This document shows positions 12,140 through 24,089 of a DNA stretch of 64,000 nt, piece by piece. The position numbers and the translations under genes were made by a program. Position 1 is the first letter of the stretch. Each line of letters begins with the position of its first letter. The notes beneath the pieces were generated by a model that saw only the letters and a program-made list of their open reading frames with translations, searched no databases and was not told the DNA's origin. This DNA is from Deinococcus sonorensis KR-87 (GTDB lineage Bacteria > Deinococcota > Deinococci > Deinococcales > Deinococcaceae), in assembly GCF_040256395.1 (NCBI RefSeq), contig NZ_CP158299.1:181001-245000 (forward strand), given 5' to 3'.

Positions 12140-12589
12140 ATGACCCAGCCGCTGACCGTACGTGTCCTGACCTCCTCCGAAGCCCAGGTGCTCTCGAACG
12201 TGGCGCCAGAGGTGTTCGATGGCCCGGTCAACCCCGCCTACACCGCCGAGTTCTTCGCCGACCCCCGGCACCATCTGGCGGTGGCGCTGGACGGTGACCT
12301 GGTGGTGGGGATGGCCGGCGGGGTCCATTACCTGTATCCGGACAAGCCGCCGGAACTGTTCATCAATGAAGTGGCGGTGAGCCCGGCGTACCAGGGCCAG
12401 CGTCTGGGCCGAGGCATGATGGACGCGTTGCTGGCGCACGCCCGCACCCTGGGCTGCGTGGCCGCCTGGGTGCTGACCGAGGCCGACAACACGGTGGCCC
12501 GGCACCTCTACGCCTCCGCCGGAGGGCTGGAAGCCGGGTGCCAGATCTTCGTGATGGCGCTGGAGGAGGGGCCCCGTGGGGAAACCTAA
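12140..12589 (+). CDS. GNAT family N-acetyltransferase
   Basis: 149 residues covering one GNAT fold. The acetyl-CoA site is visible as INEVAVSPAYQGQRLGRGMMDALL, matching the Q/R-x-x-G-x-G/A motif. The arrangement FADPRHHLAVALDGDLVVGMAGGVHYLYPDKP resembles AAC(3)-I-like acetyltransferases, so small amines or aminoglycosides could be substrates, but this cannot be settled here. It lies inside the beta-oxidation cluster and overlaps the next small gene by 14 bases. Confidence 0.85.
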   Translation: MTQPLTVRVLTSSEAQVLSNVAPEVFDGPVNPAYTAEFFADPRHHLAVALDGDLVVGMAGGVHYLYPDKPPELFINEVAVSPAYQGQRLGRGMMDALLAHARTLGCVAAWVLTEADNTVARHLYASAGGLEAGCQIFVMALEEGPRGET

Positions 12590-12764
12590 ATCCAGATACG
12601 TTGCCAAGGCCATCCCAGGCAGAGGCTGGCGCATCTGGAATACAAAAACAAACCGGTTCTGGGGCGAAGTCTATGCGCAGCCACCTGAAGCGCTCCTCCA
12701 GGAATTGAATGGTCAGCGGCGTCCGCCACAGCTCGTCACCCTCAACAAGCTTCTTAAACAATAG
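12576..12764 (+). CDS. Small protein of unknown function, 62 residues
   Basis: Starts at GTG 12576 inside the end of the acetyltransferase gene, with a GGAGGAGG ribosome site about 9 bases upstream. The product is basic (VAKAIPGRGWRIWNTKTNRFWGEVY...), with aromatic residues that could pack a small beta fold, then a short helix (PPEALLQELNG). Its codon use is unlike its neighbours: AAT ACA AAA ACA AAC, CTT, AAA and CAA are frequent where the region strongly prefers G/C endings. It ends 18 bases before the thiolase start. Function unknown. Confidence 0.55.
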   Translation: MGKPKSRYVAKAIPGRGWRIWNTKTNRFWGEVYAQPPEALLQELNGQRRPPQLVTLNKLLKQ

Positions 12765-12782
12765 GTGTCCAAGGAGTTTCCT

Positions 12783-13964
12783 ATGCCCGAAGCAGTCATT
12801 GTTTCCACCGCCCGCACCCCCATCGGCAAGGCCTACCGCGGCTACCTCAACGACACCCACGGCTCCGACATGGGCGCCCATGCCGTGATGCACGCCGTCC
12901 AGCGGGCCGGGGTGGACCCGTCCGAGGTCGAGGACATCATCTTCGGGGCCGGCAACCCGGAGGGCGCCACCGGCAGCAACATCGCCCGGCAGATCGCGCT
13001 GCGCAGCGGCTTCCCGGTGACGGTGGCCGGCGTGACGGTCAACCGCTTCTGCAGCAGCGGCCTGCAGACCATCGCCATGGCCGCCCACAGCGTGCGCGCC
13101 GGCGAGGGTGAGGTGATCGTGGCGGGCGGTCTGGAGAGCATCTCGCTCACCCAGAACGAGCACGCCAACCAGTACCGGCTGCGCGGCGAGTGGCTGATGC
13201 AGCACAAGCCGGAAATCTACATGCCGATGCTCCAGACGGCGGAAGTGGTGGCGCGGCGCTACAACATCGGCCGCGAAGCGCAGGACGAGTATGCCCTGAT
13301 GAGCCAGCAGCGCACGGCCGCCGCGCAGCAGGCCGGGCTGTTCGAGCACGAGATCGTGCCGTACACCGCCACCATGAAGGTGCAGGACAAGGCCACCGGC
13401 CAGATCAGCGACCGCGAGGTGACGCTGAAGCTCGACGAGGGCAATCGCCCGGACACCACCCTGGAGGGCCTGAGCAAGCTCAAGCCGGTCATCGAGGGCG
13501 GCACCATCACCGCCGGCAACGCCTCGCAGCTGAGCGACGGGGCGGCAGCCGTGGTGGTGATGAGTGACGACGTGGCGCGTGAACGTGGTCTGCAGCCGCT
13601 CGGCATCTTCAAGGGCTTTGCCGTTGCCGGCTGCGAGCCGGACGAGATGGGCATCGGGCCGGTGTTCGCGGTCCCGAAGCTGCTCAAGCGCCACGGCCTG
13701 AGCGTGGGCGACATCGGCCTGTGGGAGCTGAACGAGGCCTTTGCCGTGCAGGGCATCTACTGCCGCGACCGGCTGGGCATTGACCCGGAGATCTACAACG
13801 TGGACGGCGGCAGCATCAGCGTGGGCCACCCCTACGGCATGAGCGGCGCCCGCCTCACTGGGCACGCCCTGCTGGAAGGCAAGCGGCGCGGCGTGAAGTA
13901 CGTGGTGGTCACCATGTGTGTGGGCGGCGGCATGGGGGCGGCGGGGCTGTTCGAGGTGCTGTAG
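12783..13964 (+). CDS. fadA: Acetyl-CoA acetyltransferase (thiolase)
   Basis: 393 residues, standard thiolase length. The acyl-accepting cysteine is C90 in [11 protein letters not shown], the catalytic His is in [16 protein letters not shown], and the C-terminal acid/base cysteine is in TMCVGGGMG. It cleaves 3-ketoacyl-CoA with CoA to acetyl-CoA, the last step after the FadB-like enzyme upstream. ATG at 12783 is preceded by AAGGAG at suitable spacing; in-frame codons upstream add only a few residues without homology. The following VOC gene begins right after its stop. Confidence 0.94.
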   Translation: MPEAVIVSTARTPIGKAYRGYLNDTHGSDMGAHAVMHAVQRAGVDPSEVEDIIFGAGNPEGATGSNIARQIALRSGFPVTVAGVTVNRFCSSGLQTIAMAAHSVRAGEGEVIVAGGLESISLTQNEHANQYRLRGEWLMQHKPEIYMPMLQTAEVVARRYNIGREAQDEYALMSQQRTAAAQQAGLFEHEIVPYTATMKVQDKATGQISDREVTLKLDEGNRPDTTLEGLSKLKPVIEGGTITAGNASQLSDGAAAVVVMSDDVARERGLQPLGIFKGFAVAGCEPDEMGIGPVFAVPKLLKRHGLSVGDIGLWELNEAFAVQGIYCRDRLGIDPEIYNVDGGSISVGHPYGMSGARLTGHALLEGKRRGVKYVVVTMCVGGGMGAAGLFEVL

Positions 13965-14315
13965 GTGCTGAAGATCGGCTCGGTGGTGTGGGGGGTCCGG
14001 GACATGCAGGCGGCCATCCGCTTCTGGTCGGCGGCCCTGGACTACGCGCCGCTGCGTGACCCGAACGACGACTGGGCCATCCTGGTGCCCAGGAGTGGCT
14101 CCGGGCCGCAGCTGGCGCTCAAGCTCGTCACGTCCGGCGTCCACACCCACACCCGCCACCACCTGGACCTGTACGCCGACGATCAGGCGGCCGAGGTGGA
14201 GCGGCTGCTGGCGCTGGGTGCCCAGCGAGTGGACTGGCGGTATGGTCCCGAAGCCGATTACGTGGTGCTGGCCGACCCGGACGGCAACCGGTTCTGCGTC
14301 ATTGACAAATCCTGA
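13965..14315 (+). CDS. VOC family protein (glyoxalase/dioxygenase fold)
   Basis: 116 residues beginning LKIGSVVWGVRDMQAAIRFWSAAL, with the paired beta-alpha-beta-beta-beta modules of the vicinal-oxygen-chelate fold. A histidine pair lies in HTHTRHHLDLYA and the fold ends in VLADPDGNRFCVID, a typical second-module metal region. The GTG start directly follows the thiolase TAG stop, so translation is coupled. Substrate unknown. Confidence 0.8.
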   Translation: MLKIGSVVWGVRDMQAAIRFWSAALDYAPLRDPNDDWAILVPRSGSGPQLALKLVTSGVHTHTRHHLDLYADDQAAEVERLLALGAQRVDWRYGPEADYVVLADPDGNRFCVIDKS

Positions 14316-14318
14316 CCC

Positions 14319-14338
14319 GGCAGGCCTACGGGCCTGCC
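14319..14338 (+). terminator. UNCG-type hairpin between VOC and hydrolase genes
   Basis: GGCAGGCC pairs with GGCCTGCC around a TACG loop, giving a very stable C(UACG)G tetraloop hairpin right after the VOC stop. The following bases (CCCGTTCTTGTGG) contain only a short T stretch, so it may terminate weakly or protect an upstream mRNA end. Confidence 0.5.
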
Positions 14339-14361
14339 CCCGTTCTTGTGGAGGTTTCCCT

Positions 14362-15291
14362 ATGCCCCTGGACCCTGTCTTTAAAGAAGTGCTGCTGCAG
14401 ATGGCCGCCGCGCCGCAGCCGAGCGGCCTGGACGAGATGCGCGCGATGGTGCTGGCCAACTCGGCCCGGCTGCCGAGGCGCCCGGTGAGCATCGGCGCGG
14501 TGCGCGACCTGAGCCTGCCCGGCCCCGCCTCCGAGCTGCCGGCCCGGCTGTACACCCCGGCGGGCGAGGCCCCCGCGTCCGGCTGGCCCCTGACCGTCTT
14601 CTACCACGGCGGCGGCTTCGTGGCGTACAGCATCGAGACGCACGACAGCGTGTGCCGCGAGCTGTGCGCGGCAGCCGAGACGGCGGTGCTGAGCGTGGAG
14701 TACCGGCTGGCCCCCGAACACCCCTTCCCCGCCCCGGTGGACGACGCCTACGCCGCGCTGCTGTGGGCCGCCGAGCATGCCCGCGAACTGGGCGCCGACC
14801 CGTCGCGGCTGGCGGTGGCCGGCGACAGTGCAGGAGCCAGCCTGAGCATCGCCGTGACGCAGCGCGCCCGTGACGAGCACGGCCCGGCGCTGAAGGCGCA
14901 GCTGCTGATCTACCCGGCCACCGACTTCTCCGGCACCGCCCACCCCTCGCGCCAGGAGAACGGCCAGGGCTACTTCCTGACCGAGGAGCGGATGCGCTTC
15001 TTCGGGCAGATGTACCTCACCGACCCGGAGCACGCGGCGCACCCGCACGTCAGCTCGCTGCACGCCGACCTGAGGGGCCTGCCGCCCGCGCTGGTCATGA
15101 CCGCCGAGTTCGACCCGCTGCGCGACGAGGGCAAGGCCTACGCCGACGCCCTGAACGCGGCCGGTACCCGCGCCGAGTACCTGCCGGGCCCCGGCATGAT
15201 CCACGGCTTCGTGAACATGACCGCGCTGTCACCTGCGGCCGCCTCGCTGCTGGACCAGGGTGCGGCGTGGCTGAAGCGTGAGCTGAGCTGA
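14362..15291 (+). CDS. Alpha/beta hydrolase, hormone-sensitive lipase family
   Basis: 309 residues. The HSL family oxyanion motif is VFYHGGGFVAYS, the nucleophile elbow is VAGDSAGAS, and the remaining triad members are expected in TAEFDPLRDEG (Asp) and GMIHGFVNM (His). Such enzymes cleave short-chain esters in the cytoplasm. No signal peptide is present. ATG at 14362 has TGGAGG 6 bases upstream. Its position in the acyl-CoA island suggests ester-derived fatty acids as a source of substrates, which is inference. Confidence 0.9.
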   Translation: MPLDPVFKEVLLQMAAAPQPSGLDEMRAMVLANSARLPRRPVSIGAVRDLSLPGPASELPARLYTPAGEAPASGWPLTVFYHGGGFVAYSIETHDSVCRELCAAAETAVLSVEYRLAPEHPFPAPVDDAYAALLWAAEHARELGADPSRLAVAGDSAGASLSIAVTQRARDEHGPALKAQLLIYPATDFSGTAHPSRQENGQGYFLTEERMRFFGQMYLTDPEHAAHPHVSSLHADLRGLPPALVMTAEFDPLRDEGKAYADALNAAGTRAEYLPGPGMIHGFVNMTALSPAAASLLDQGAAWLKRELS

Positions 15292-15292
15292 G

Positions 15293-17903
<2,611 letters not shown>

Positions 17904-17907
<4 letters not shown>

Positions 17908-18329
17908 GGCCCGTTCTGGTGCTCCTGGCGCTGCTGGGCGGCCCGGCCCTGGCGCAGGCGCAGCCGGCCCCGGCGTCTGCACTGGCCGCCGGCTTCTCGC
18001 TGCCTTCGGGGCGGTTGCAGTGCATGTACGACGACAGCAGCGGCCCCGCGTCCATCCGCTGTGACGTGCTGAACCCCACCTTCCGGGTGGCGCGCCCGGC
18101 CAGCTGCCCGCTCGACTACGGCGATTCGGTGACGCTGAACGTGACCGGGCGTCCGCTGCTCGGCTGCCACGGCGACACCGTGGTGGACCCGCAGCGTCCG
18201 GTGCTGGCCTACCAGCGCTTCTGGCAGCGGGCCGGCCTGACCTGCCAGTCCAGCACCGCCGGAGTGCGCTGCATCAACATTGACGGGCACGGGTTCGAGC
18301 TGTCCCGCGCCCGTTACCGCCTGTTCTGA
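17904..18329 (+). CDS. Secreted protein of unknown function
   Basis: 141 residues. A signal peptide is clear (MRPVLVLLALLGGPALAQAQ, cleavage likely after AQA). The mature part has six cysteines in patterns such as RLQCMYD, IRCDVL, PASCPLDYG, LLGCHGD, LTCQSS and VRCINIDGHGFELSRARYRLF. That suggests three disulfides in an exported beta-rich domain. The tail resembles small secreted domains seen in actinobacteria and Deinococcus, but I cannot name it surely. The gene overlaps the hydrolase by 4 bases (ATGA). Confidence 0.75.
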
Positions 18330-18344
18330 ACTCAAGGAGAAGTC

Positions 18345-19117
<773 letters not shown>

Positions 19118-19121
<4 letters not shown>

Positions 19122-19570
19122 GCGCCGGGAACGGCCTGGACTCGCCGGGCGCCCGGCTGCTCCAGCAGCGTGGCATCGACGGCAGCGCCTACACCCGCAG
19201 CCTGGGCACCCGCCTGCGGCATTTCGAGCCGGGACGCGTCGAGATCGAGCTGGATCTGCGCCCGGACCTGACGCAGCATCATGGGCAGGCCCACGGGGCA
19301 GTGCTCGGCTACCTCGCCGACACGGTGAGCGCGTGGGCGGCGGCCAGCGTGGCGGGCGACGTGGTGACATCCGAGTACAAGCTGAACTTTCTGACGGCGG
19401 CGCGCGGTGAGCGGCTGTGGGCCCGCGGCGAGGTGCTGCGGGCCGGACGGCGGCAGGTGGTGGTGCGCGCCGACGTGTACGCCAGCACGGCCGGCCACGA
19501 CACCCACGTGGCTACCGCGCTCGCCACCATTGCACCGGTGGGAGAGGAAAAGCCCGATGCATCCGTCTGA
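19118..19570 (+). CDS. PaaI-like acyl-CoA thioesterase (hotdog fold)
   Basis: 150 residues from a GTG that overlaps the SDR stop (GTGA). The hotdog signature HHGQAHGAVLGYLADTVSAWAAAS is followed by VTSEYKLNFLTAARGERLWARGEV and ADVYAS. PaaI-type enzymes hydrolyse acyl- or aryl-acyl-CoA. Upstream in-frame codons are within the SDR gene and give Arg-rich shadow sequence, so the overlapping GTG is the start. Its end overlaps the MaoC gene by 14 bases. Confidence 0.85.
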
Positions 19571-20006
19571 CCTTCAGGCCCAACTCGGCCAGCAGATTGC
19601 GCTGTCCGAGTGGATCACCATCACGCAGAAGCGGGTGAACGCCTTCGCGGACGCCACCGGCGACCACCAGTTCATTCATGTGGACCCGGAGCGCGCCGCC
19701 CAGACCCCGTTTGGTGGCCCCATCGCCCACGGCTTCCTGACCCTGTCGCTGCTGGCCGGTGAGCTGGGCAACGCGGGCGGGCGCCCGGAGCTGAGTGGAG
19801 CGCGGATGGTGGTGAACTACGGCCTGAACCGGGTGCGCTTCGTGACGCCGGTCCGGGTCGGCAGCCGGATTCGCAACCGGGCGGTCCTGCAGGCGGTGGA
19901 CCAGGGGGCCGGCTACGTGCAGCTCACGGTGCTGAACACCATCGAGATCGAGGGCCAGGACCGCCCGGCTGTGACGGCCGAGACCGTGATGCGGGTGTAC
20001 CTGTAA
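19557..20006 (+). CDS. MaoC family (R)-specific enoyl-CoA hydratase
   Basis: 149 residues. The catalytic motif is FADATGDHQFIHVDPERA with Asp and His of the hydratase-2 signature, followed by FGGPIAHGFLTLSLLAG. It hydrates trans-2-enoyl-CoA to the (R)-3-hydroxy form. The ATG at 19557 lies within the end of the thioesterase gene with a GGAGAGG site upstream. It is last in the acyl-CoA island. Confidence 0.9.
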   Translation: MHPSDLQAQLGQQIALSEWITITQKRVNAFADATGDHQFIHVDPERAAQTPFGGPIAHGFLTLSLLAGELGNAGGRPELSGARMVVNYGLNRVRFVTPVRVGSRIRNRAVLQAVDQGAGYVQLTVLNTIEIEGQDRPAVTAETVMRVYL

Positions 20007-20027
20007 CGGGCAACAAAAAGTATGGGC

Positions 20028-20050
20028 CGCCGGGCAGGTCCCGCCCGGCG
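20028..20050. terminator. Hairpin between convergent MaoC and lipoprotein genes
   Basis: CGCCGGGC pairs with GCCCGGCG around a 7-base loop. There is no clear T run on either side. The site lies in the 85-base gap between two convergent genes. Confidence 0.45.
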
Positions 20051-20091
20051 AGTGGACGAGTCCGCGGCCTGAGGGGCTTCCCTTCCCTGCC

Positions 20092-21057
20092 CTAGCGGCT
20101 GCTCAGGAATTCACCCATGCCGTTGACCGTCACGGCTGTGCCGTCCAGGGTGCCGCTGCCCTGCACCGGACCCTCCCAGTAGTTCACCCGGGTGGTGCGG
20201 CTCTGCAGTTCCTGGGCGTCGTGCGGGGCGTCCACGGTCAGGTCCAGGCCCTCGGCGCGTAGCTGCCAGCCCAGCGTGTAGGTGCGCCCGGTGCCGCTGG
20301 TCCAGACCCGGCCGGGGGTCATCTCCAGCCCGCTCAGGGCCTGCGGCTGACCGTTCGGCCGGACGCGGGTGCCATACAGCTGCTGGACCTGTCCTGCCGC
20401 GTCGCGCAGGCGGTAGAGCATCAGGCTGCCGCCGTCAGAGGTATGCAGGCCCATCCAGTCCCAGTAGACACCCTGGCCCGGCTGCTGCCCGCCCCACTGG
20501 TGATCCAGCCACGCCTGGCCCTGCACGGGCTGGCCCCGCACGGTGCCGCTCAGCGCCAGGTTCGGCAGCGACTGATAGGCCAGCACCCCGAACTGAGGCA
20601 GGCCACTGTCCGGATGCCGGATGAACGGCCCCTGCGGGCTTAAATTCAGCTGGAATTGCGGCCCCTGAAGCGTGAAGCCGTCCGCCGTCTGACGCAGCGT
20701 GGTCCCGTCCTGGGTGACCACCAGCGGCACCCCCCCTGCCGACGCCCCGGCCTGCTGACTGGTCTCCACGAACTGCACCTGCCCGGTCTTCAGGTCGGTG
20801 ATGGCGGTGTGCGAGACGTAGAGGGTGCGGCCCAGCAGCTCCACCTTGAACAGCGCCCAGTGCAGGGCCAGCCCCGCGTCTGGCAGGCTGGAGGACACGT
20901 ACCACCACTCGGTGCCTGCGCGGTGCGGCCCCAGGTCGCGCGCCGCCTCGGCGCTGCTCTGAACCGCCGGGAGCGGGCCGACTGGGCCGGCTTGCTGGAC
21001 CGGCGCGCACGCCAGCAGGCCGGCCCCCAGCAGCAGCGGCAGCAGGCGGCGCACCAT
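20092..21057 (-). CDS. Lipoprotein with CrtC/AttH-like lipocalin domain
   Basis: 321 residues. The lipobox is LLLGAGLLAC, with lipidated Cys17. The mature part begins a hydroxyneurosporene-synthase (CrtC)/AttH-like double lipocalin fold: HRAGTEWWYVSSSL, TLYVSHTAITDL, WLDHQWGGQQPGQGVYWDWMGL, and a second beta half to the end. In photosynthetic bacteria CrtC hydrates carotenoids. In Deinococcus, which makes a hydroxylated carotenoid using CruF, the role of this lipoprotein is open. It overlaps the galE stop by one base (TGATG), so it is co-translated with galE. Confidence 0.78.
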   Translation of the reverse strand: MVRRLLPLLLGAGLLACAPVQQAGPVGPLPAVQSSAEAARDLGPHRAGTEWWYVSSSLPDAGLALHWALFKVELLGRTLYVSHTAITDLKTGQVQFVETSQQAGASAGGVPLVVTQDGTTLRQTADGFTLQGPQFQLNLSPQGPFIRHPDSGLPQFGVLAYQSLPNLALSGTVRGQPVQGQAWLDHQWGGQQPGQGVYWDWMGLHTSDGGSLMLYRLRDAAGQVQQLYGTRVRPNGQPQALSGLEMTPGRVWTSGTGRTYTLGWQLRAEGLDLTVDAPHDAQELQSRTTRVNYWEGPVQGSGTLDGTAVTVNGMGEFLSSR

Positions 21058-22058
21058 CAGCTCCGGACCTGTTCGGCGAAGCCGTGCGGGTGGCTGTGAT
21101 GCCAGGCCCAGGCGGTCTGGATGATGCGGTCCAGGTCGGTGTACTGCGGCACCCAGCCGAGGTCCTGCTGAATGCGGTGGCTGTCGGCCACCAGGCTCGG
21201 CGGATCGCCCGCGCGGCGCGGGGCCAGCTCGCGCTTCAGCGGCGTGCCCACCACCCGGTCCACCGCGTCCAGCACCTCGCGCACCGTGAAGCCGTGCCCC
21301 AGCCCCACGTTGTAGACGGTGCTCTCGCCGCCCTCGAACAGCCGCTCCACCGCCAGCACATGCGCCTGCGCCAGGTCCAGCACGTGGATGTAGTCGCGGA
21401 TGCAGGTGCCGTCGCGGGTGGGGTAGTCGTCGCCGAAGATCATCATCTTCTCGCGCTGGCCCAGCGCGGTCAGCAGCGCCAGTTCGATCAGGTGCGTCTT
21501 GTTGACGTGGTCCTCACCGATGCTGCCGTCCGGCTGCGCCCCGCAGACGTTGAAGTAGCGCAGCCGGATGGTGCGGATGCCGTGTGCCCGCTCGAACGCC
21601 GCGATCATCTGCTCGGTCATCAGCTTGGTCTCGCCGTACACGCTGGTGGGGCCTTTGGGCGCGTCCTCGGGGATCGGGGACACCTCGGCGTCGCCGTACA
21701 CGGCCGCCGTGCTGCTGAACACCAGCGGAATCTTGCGGGTGTTGGCCATGGCGGTCAGCAGGTTCAGGCTACCCACCACGTTGTTGCGGTAGTAGCGGCC
21801 CGGCTGGCTCATGCTCTCGCCCACCTCGATCAGCGCGGCGAAATGCACCACCGCGTCCGGCTTGTGCGCTTCCAGCGCCGCCTGAATGCTGCTCAGGTCG
21901 GTCAGGTCGCCCTGAACCAGCGTCGCCTCTGCCGGCAGCGCCTCGCGGTGGCCGCTCGACAGGTTGTCGAACACCACCACGCCGTGCCCCGCCGCCTGCA
22001 GGGCGCGCACCGTGTGCGACCCGATGTAGCCTGCTCCACCCGTGACCAGAATCTTCAT
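21057..22058 (-). CDS. galE: UDP-glucose 4-epimerase
   Basis: 333 residues. NAD-binding GGAGYIGSH at residues 7-15, catalytic Ser in VFSSTAAVYGD, and Tyr-Lys in SVYGETK. It interconverts UDP-glucose and UDP-galactose for envelope polysaccharides. The frame is open upstream to 22361, but the Rossmann start at MKILVTGGAG and a TACCCT -10 box 6 bases before the ATG fix the start as leaderless. The lipoprotein gene follows in the same transcript. Confidence 0.95.
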   Translation of the reverse strand: MKILVTGGAGYIGSHTVRALQAAGHGVVVFDNLSSGHREALPAEATLVQGDLTDLSSIQAALEAHKPDAVVHFAALIEVGESMSQPGRYYRNNVVGSLNLLTAMANTRKIPLVFSSTAAVYGDAEVSPIPEDAPKGPTSVYGETKLMTEQMIAAFERAHGIRTIRLRYFNVCGAQPDGSIGEDHVNKTHLIELALLTALGQREKMMIFGDDYPTRDGTCIRDYIHVLDLAQAHVLAVERLFEGGESTVYNVGLGHGFTVREVLDAVDRVVGTPLKRELAPRRAGDPPSLVADSHRIQQDLGWVPQYTDLDRIIQTAWAWHHSHPHGFAEQVRS

Positions 22059-22064
22059 ACGGTC

Positions 22065-22070
22065 AGGGTA
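22065..22070 (-). promoter_or_regulatory. -10 box (TACCCT) of the leaderless galE gene
   Basis: TACCCT on the minus strand ends 6 bases before the galE ATG. CTGAAG 18 bases further upstream could be a weak -35 box. Confidence 0.45.
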
Positions 22071-22163
22071 ACAGGTCCGCTGCCCACGCTTCAGGGCCGT
22101 CCAGATGGGACGACGGTGAAGGTGGACTTCACACGGGCAGCATGTGCCGCTCGCGCCCAGCGC

Positions 22164-22169
22164 TAGACT
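22164..22169 (+). promoter_or_regulatory. -10 box (TAGACT) of a leaderless secreted-protein gene
   Basis: TAGACT ends 5 bases before the ATG at 22175. No ribosome site precedes that ATG. Confidence 0.5.
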
Positions 22170-22174
22170 TTCGC

Positions 22175-22627
22175 ATGCGTTTCCACTCTCCACGGCTGGT
22201 CCGGGCCACCTGCACGGTGGCCGCCGGCCTGATGCTCGGCGCGGCGCCCGCCCTGGCGCAGGACGCACACGCCGCCTACTTTCTGTTCGCGCTCGCGTCG
22301 TCCATGAACCTGACCGAGCAGAGCACGCCGGTCTGCGACGCTGCCGCCGCGAAGCAGGCACAGGACGCGCCGCAGCTGAAGGTGCTGAGCACCCACAGCT
22401 ACCGCCTGAGCCAGTCGCCGGCTGAGCTGCAGGCCCAGATGGACCTGTACGCCAGCGACCATCAGTTCACCGCCCTGACCAGCTGGACCGGCAGCGGGTC
22501 CCTGAACCGCAGCTACGCCGACCCCGACGCGGCCGGATACCAGTACCGCGTCAATCTCTTCCCCGACGCGGCCGGCAGCGTGCTGTGCATCGGTGTGGTG
22601 TCGGACGGCAGCGCACCGGAGCAATAA
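22175..22627 (+). CDS. Secreted protein of unknown function
   Basis: 150 residues. A signal peptide spans about 1-29 (LVRATCTVAAGLMLGAAPALAQ). The mature protein has two cysteines (TPVCDAAA and GSVLCIGVV) that could pair. I recognise no domain. The start is set by the signal peptide and by the TAGACT box 5 bases upstream; an earlier in-frame ATG would add residues before the signal. It is followed at once by a strong terminator and is divergent from galE. Confidence 0.65.
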   Translation: MRFHSPRLVRATCTVAAGLMLGAAPALAQDAHAAYFLFALASSMNLTEQSTPVCDAAAAKQAQDAPQLKVLSTHSYRLSQSPAELQAQMDLYASDHQFTALTSWTGSGSLNRSYADPDAAGYQYRVNLFPDAAGSVLCIGVVSDGSAPEQ

Positions 22628-22638
22628 GCCACCGATGG

Positions 22639-22677
22639 AAGAAGGGCGCCCCGCATAAGCTGCGGGGCGCCCTTCTT
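22639..22677. terminator. Strong bidirectional terminator
   Basis: A perfect 17-bp stem (left arm 22639-22655, right arm 22661-22677) with a TAAGC loop. The arms start AAGAAGGGCG and end CCTTCTT, so the T-rich ends serve both the secreted-protein gene and metK. Confidence 0.9.
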
Positions 22678-22687
22678 TGTGTGCAGC

Positions 22688-23905
22688 TCAGGCCGGCGTC
22701 TGGGTTGCGGCCTGCAGCTGCGCCACCCGGTCGGTCTGCTCCCAGGGAAACTCCGGCCGGCCGAAGTGTCCATAGGCGGCGGTCTGGGCGTAGATCGGCC
22801 GCAGCAGGTCCAGCTGCTGAATGATCGCCTGCGGCCGGGCGTCGAAGTGCTGCTGCACCAGGGCGGCCAGCTGCTCGTCACTGAGGCGACCGGTGCCGTA
22901 ACTCTCCACCCGCAGCGACACCGGGCTGGCGCGGCCGATGGCGTAGGCCACCTCCACCAGCGCCCGGCGGGCCAGCCCGGCGGCCACCAGGTTCTTGGCG
23001 ATGTAACGGGCGTAGTAGGCCGCCGAGCGGTCCACCTTGGTGGGGTCCTTGCCGGAGAAGGCGCCGCCGCCGTGCGGGACCGCACCGCCGTAGGTGTCCA
23101 CAATGATCTTGCGGCCGGTCAGGCCGGTATCGCCGTGCGGACCGCCGATCACGAACTTGCCGCTCGGGTTGATGTAGAGCTTCGTCTCGGGACGCAGCAG
23201 CCCCTCCGGCACCACCTCACGCACGACCAGACGCTCCAGGTCGGCCCGGATCTGCGTCTGGTCCACCTGCTCGTCGTGCTGGGTGGAGATCACGACGGTG
23301 TCTACCCACAGGTCCTGCTCGTGCCCGATCTCACCGTCGCGCACCACCGTCACCTGGGCCTTGGCGTCCGGGCGCAGGTAGGACAGCGTGCCGGCCTTGC
23401 GCAGTTCGGCCAGCCGGCGGGTCAGCCGGTGCGCCAGCGAGATGGGCAGCGGCATCAGTTCCGGCGTCTCATCGGTGGCGTAGCCGAACATCAGGCCCTG
23501 GTCGCCGGCCCCGATGTGAGACAGGGCATTCTCTGGACGGGCGCGCTCCTCCTCGGTCATGCCGCGCCATTCCTCAGACGCGTTTACGCCGCCGGCAATG
23601 TCCGGCGACTGCTCGTGGATGGCCACCAGCACGGCGCTGTATTCAGCATCGAAGCCGTAGTGGGCGCGGGTGTAGCCGACCGTCTTGACGGCGTCGCGCA
23701 CCACCTTCTGCACGTCCACGTGCGCCTGGGTCGCTGTGACCTCGCCGGCCACCACGGCCATGCCGGTGGTCACCAGCGTCTCGACCGCCACCCGGCTGGC
23801 CGGCTCCTGCCTGAGAAACTCATCCAGGATGCTGTCCGAGATGAAGTCCGCGAGCTTGTCGGGGTGCCCTTCACTGACCGACTCTGACGTGTAGTACTTG
23901 CGCAT
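22688..23905 (-). CDS. metK: S-adenosylmethionine synthetase
   Basis: 405 residues. The ATP site begins [14 protein letters not shown], the K-loop and metal sites include [12 protein letters not shown], and [21 protein letters not shown] is the phosphate-binding hexapeptide region. It makes SAM from methionine and ATP. The start at 23905 has GAGAGG about 7 bases upstream; the longer frame lacks homology. An unusual structured region of about 57 bases precedes it (see separate entry). Confidence 0.97.
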   Translation of the reverse strand: MRKYYTSESVSEGHPDKLADFISDSILDEFLRQEPASRVAVETLVTTGMAVVAGEVTATQAHVDVQKVVRDAVKTVGYTRAHYGFDAEYSAVLVAIHEQSPDIAGGVNASEEWRGMTEEERARPENALSHIGAGDQGLMFGYATDETPELMPLPISLAHRLTRRLAELRKAGTLSYLRPDAKAQVTVVRDGEIGHEQDLWVDTVVISTQHDEQVDQTQIRADLERLVVREVVPEGLLRPETKLYINPSGKFVIGGPHGDTGLTGRKIIVDTYGGAVPHGGGAFSGKDPTKVDRSAAYYARYIAKNLVAAGLARRALVEVAYAIGRASPVSLRVESYGTGRLSDEQLAALVQQHFDARPQAIIQQLDLLRPIYAQTAAYGHFGRPEFPWEQTDRVAQLQAATQTPA

Positions 23906-23918
23906 TTTTGCCTCTCTG

Positions 23919-23975
23919 CGGTGAGGATGGCGTTTCACAGAACAGACCTGCGAAGGAGTGTTCGCGGCCTCACCG
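23919..23975 (-). promoter_or_regulatory. Structured leader upstream of metK
   Basis: CGGTGAGG and CCTCACCG form an 8-bp outer stem 41 bases apart. Within it, GCGAA/TTCGC can form an inner hairpin. The 3' side of the outer stem ends 13 bases before the metK ATG, next to the GAGAGG ribosome site. I do not see SAM-I, SAM-II or SAM-III core motifs. It could still control metK by masking the ribosome site. Confidence 0.4.
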
Positions 23976-24075
23976 TGCCGTCCGGACCTGCCGGCCAGCA
24001 CCCCAGGCTAACACCGGCGGGGGCCCCGTGTGGGGGGTGCACCACAAGTTCGCCGGACCGCCCAGAGCGGTCATG

Positions 24076-24081
24076 TAGATT
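24076..24081 (+). promoter_or_regulatory. -10 box (TAGATT) of a leaderless lipoprotein gene
   Basis: TAGATT ends 8 bases before the ATG at 24090. No ribosome site is present between them. Confidence 0.5.
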
Positions 24082-24089
24082 AGAACACC

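Noticed and set aside
12140..12589. Calling the two GNAT genes aminoglycoside resistance genes
   Set aside because: The fold allows it, but substrate residues cannot be read from sequence alone, and the context is metabolic.
23919..24089. A classical SAM riboswitch upstream of metK
   Set aside because: I could not find the conserved cores of SAM-I, SAM-II or SAM-III; only a stem-loop is supported.
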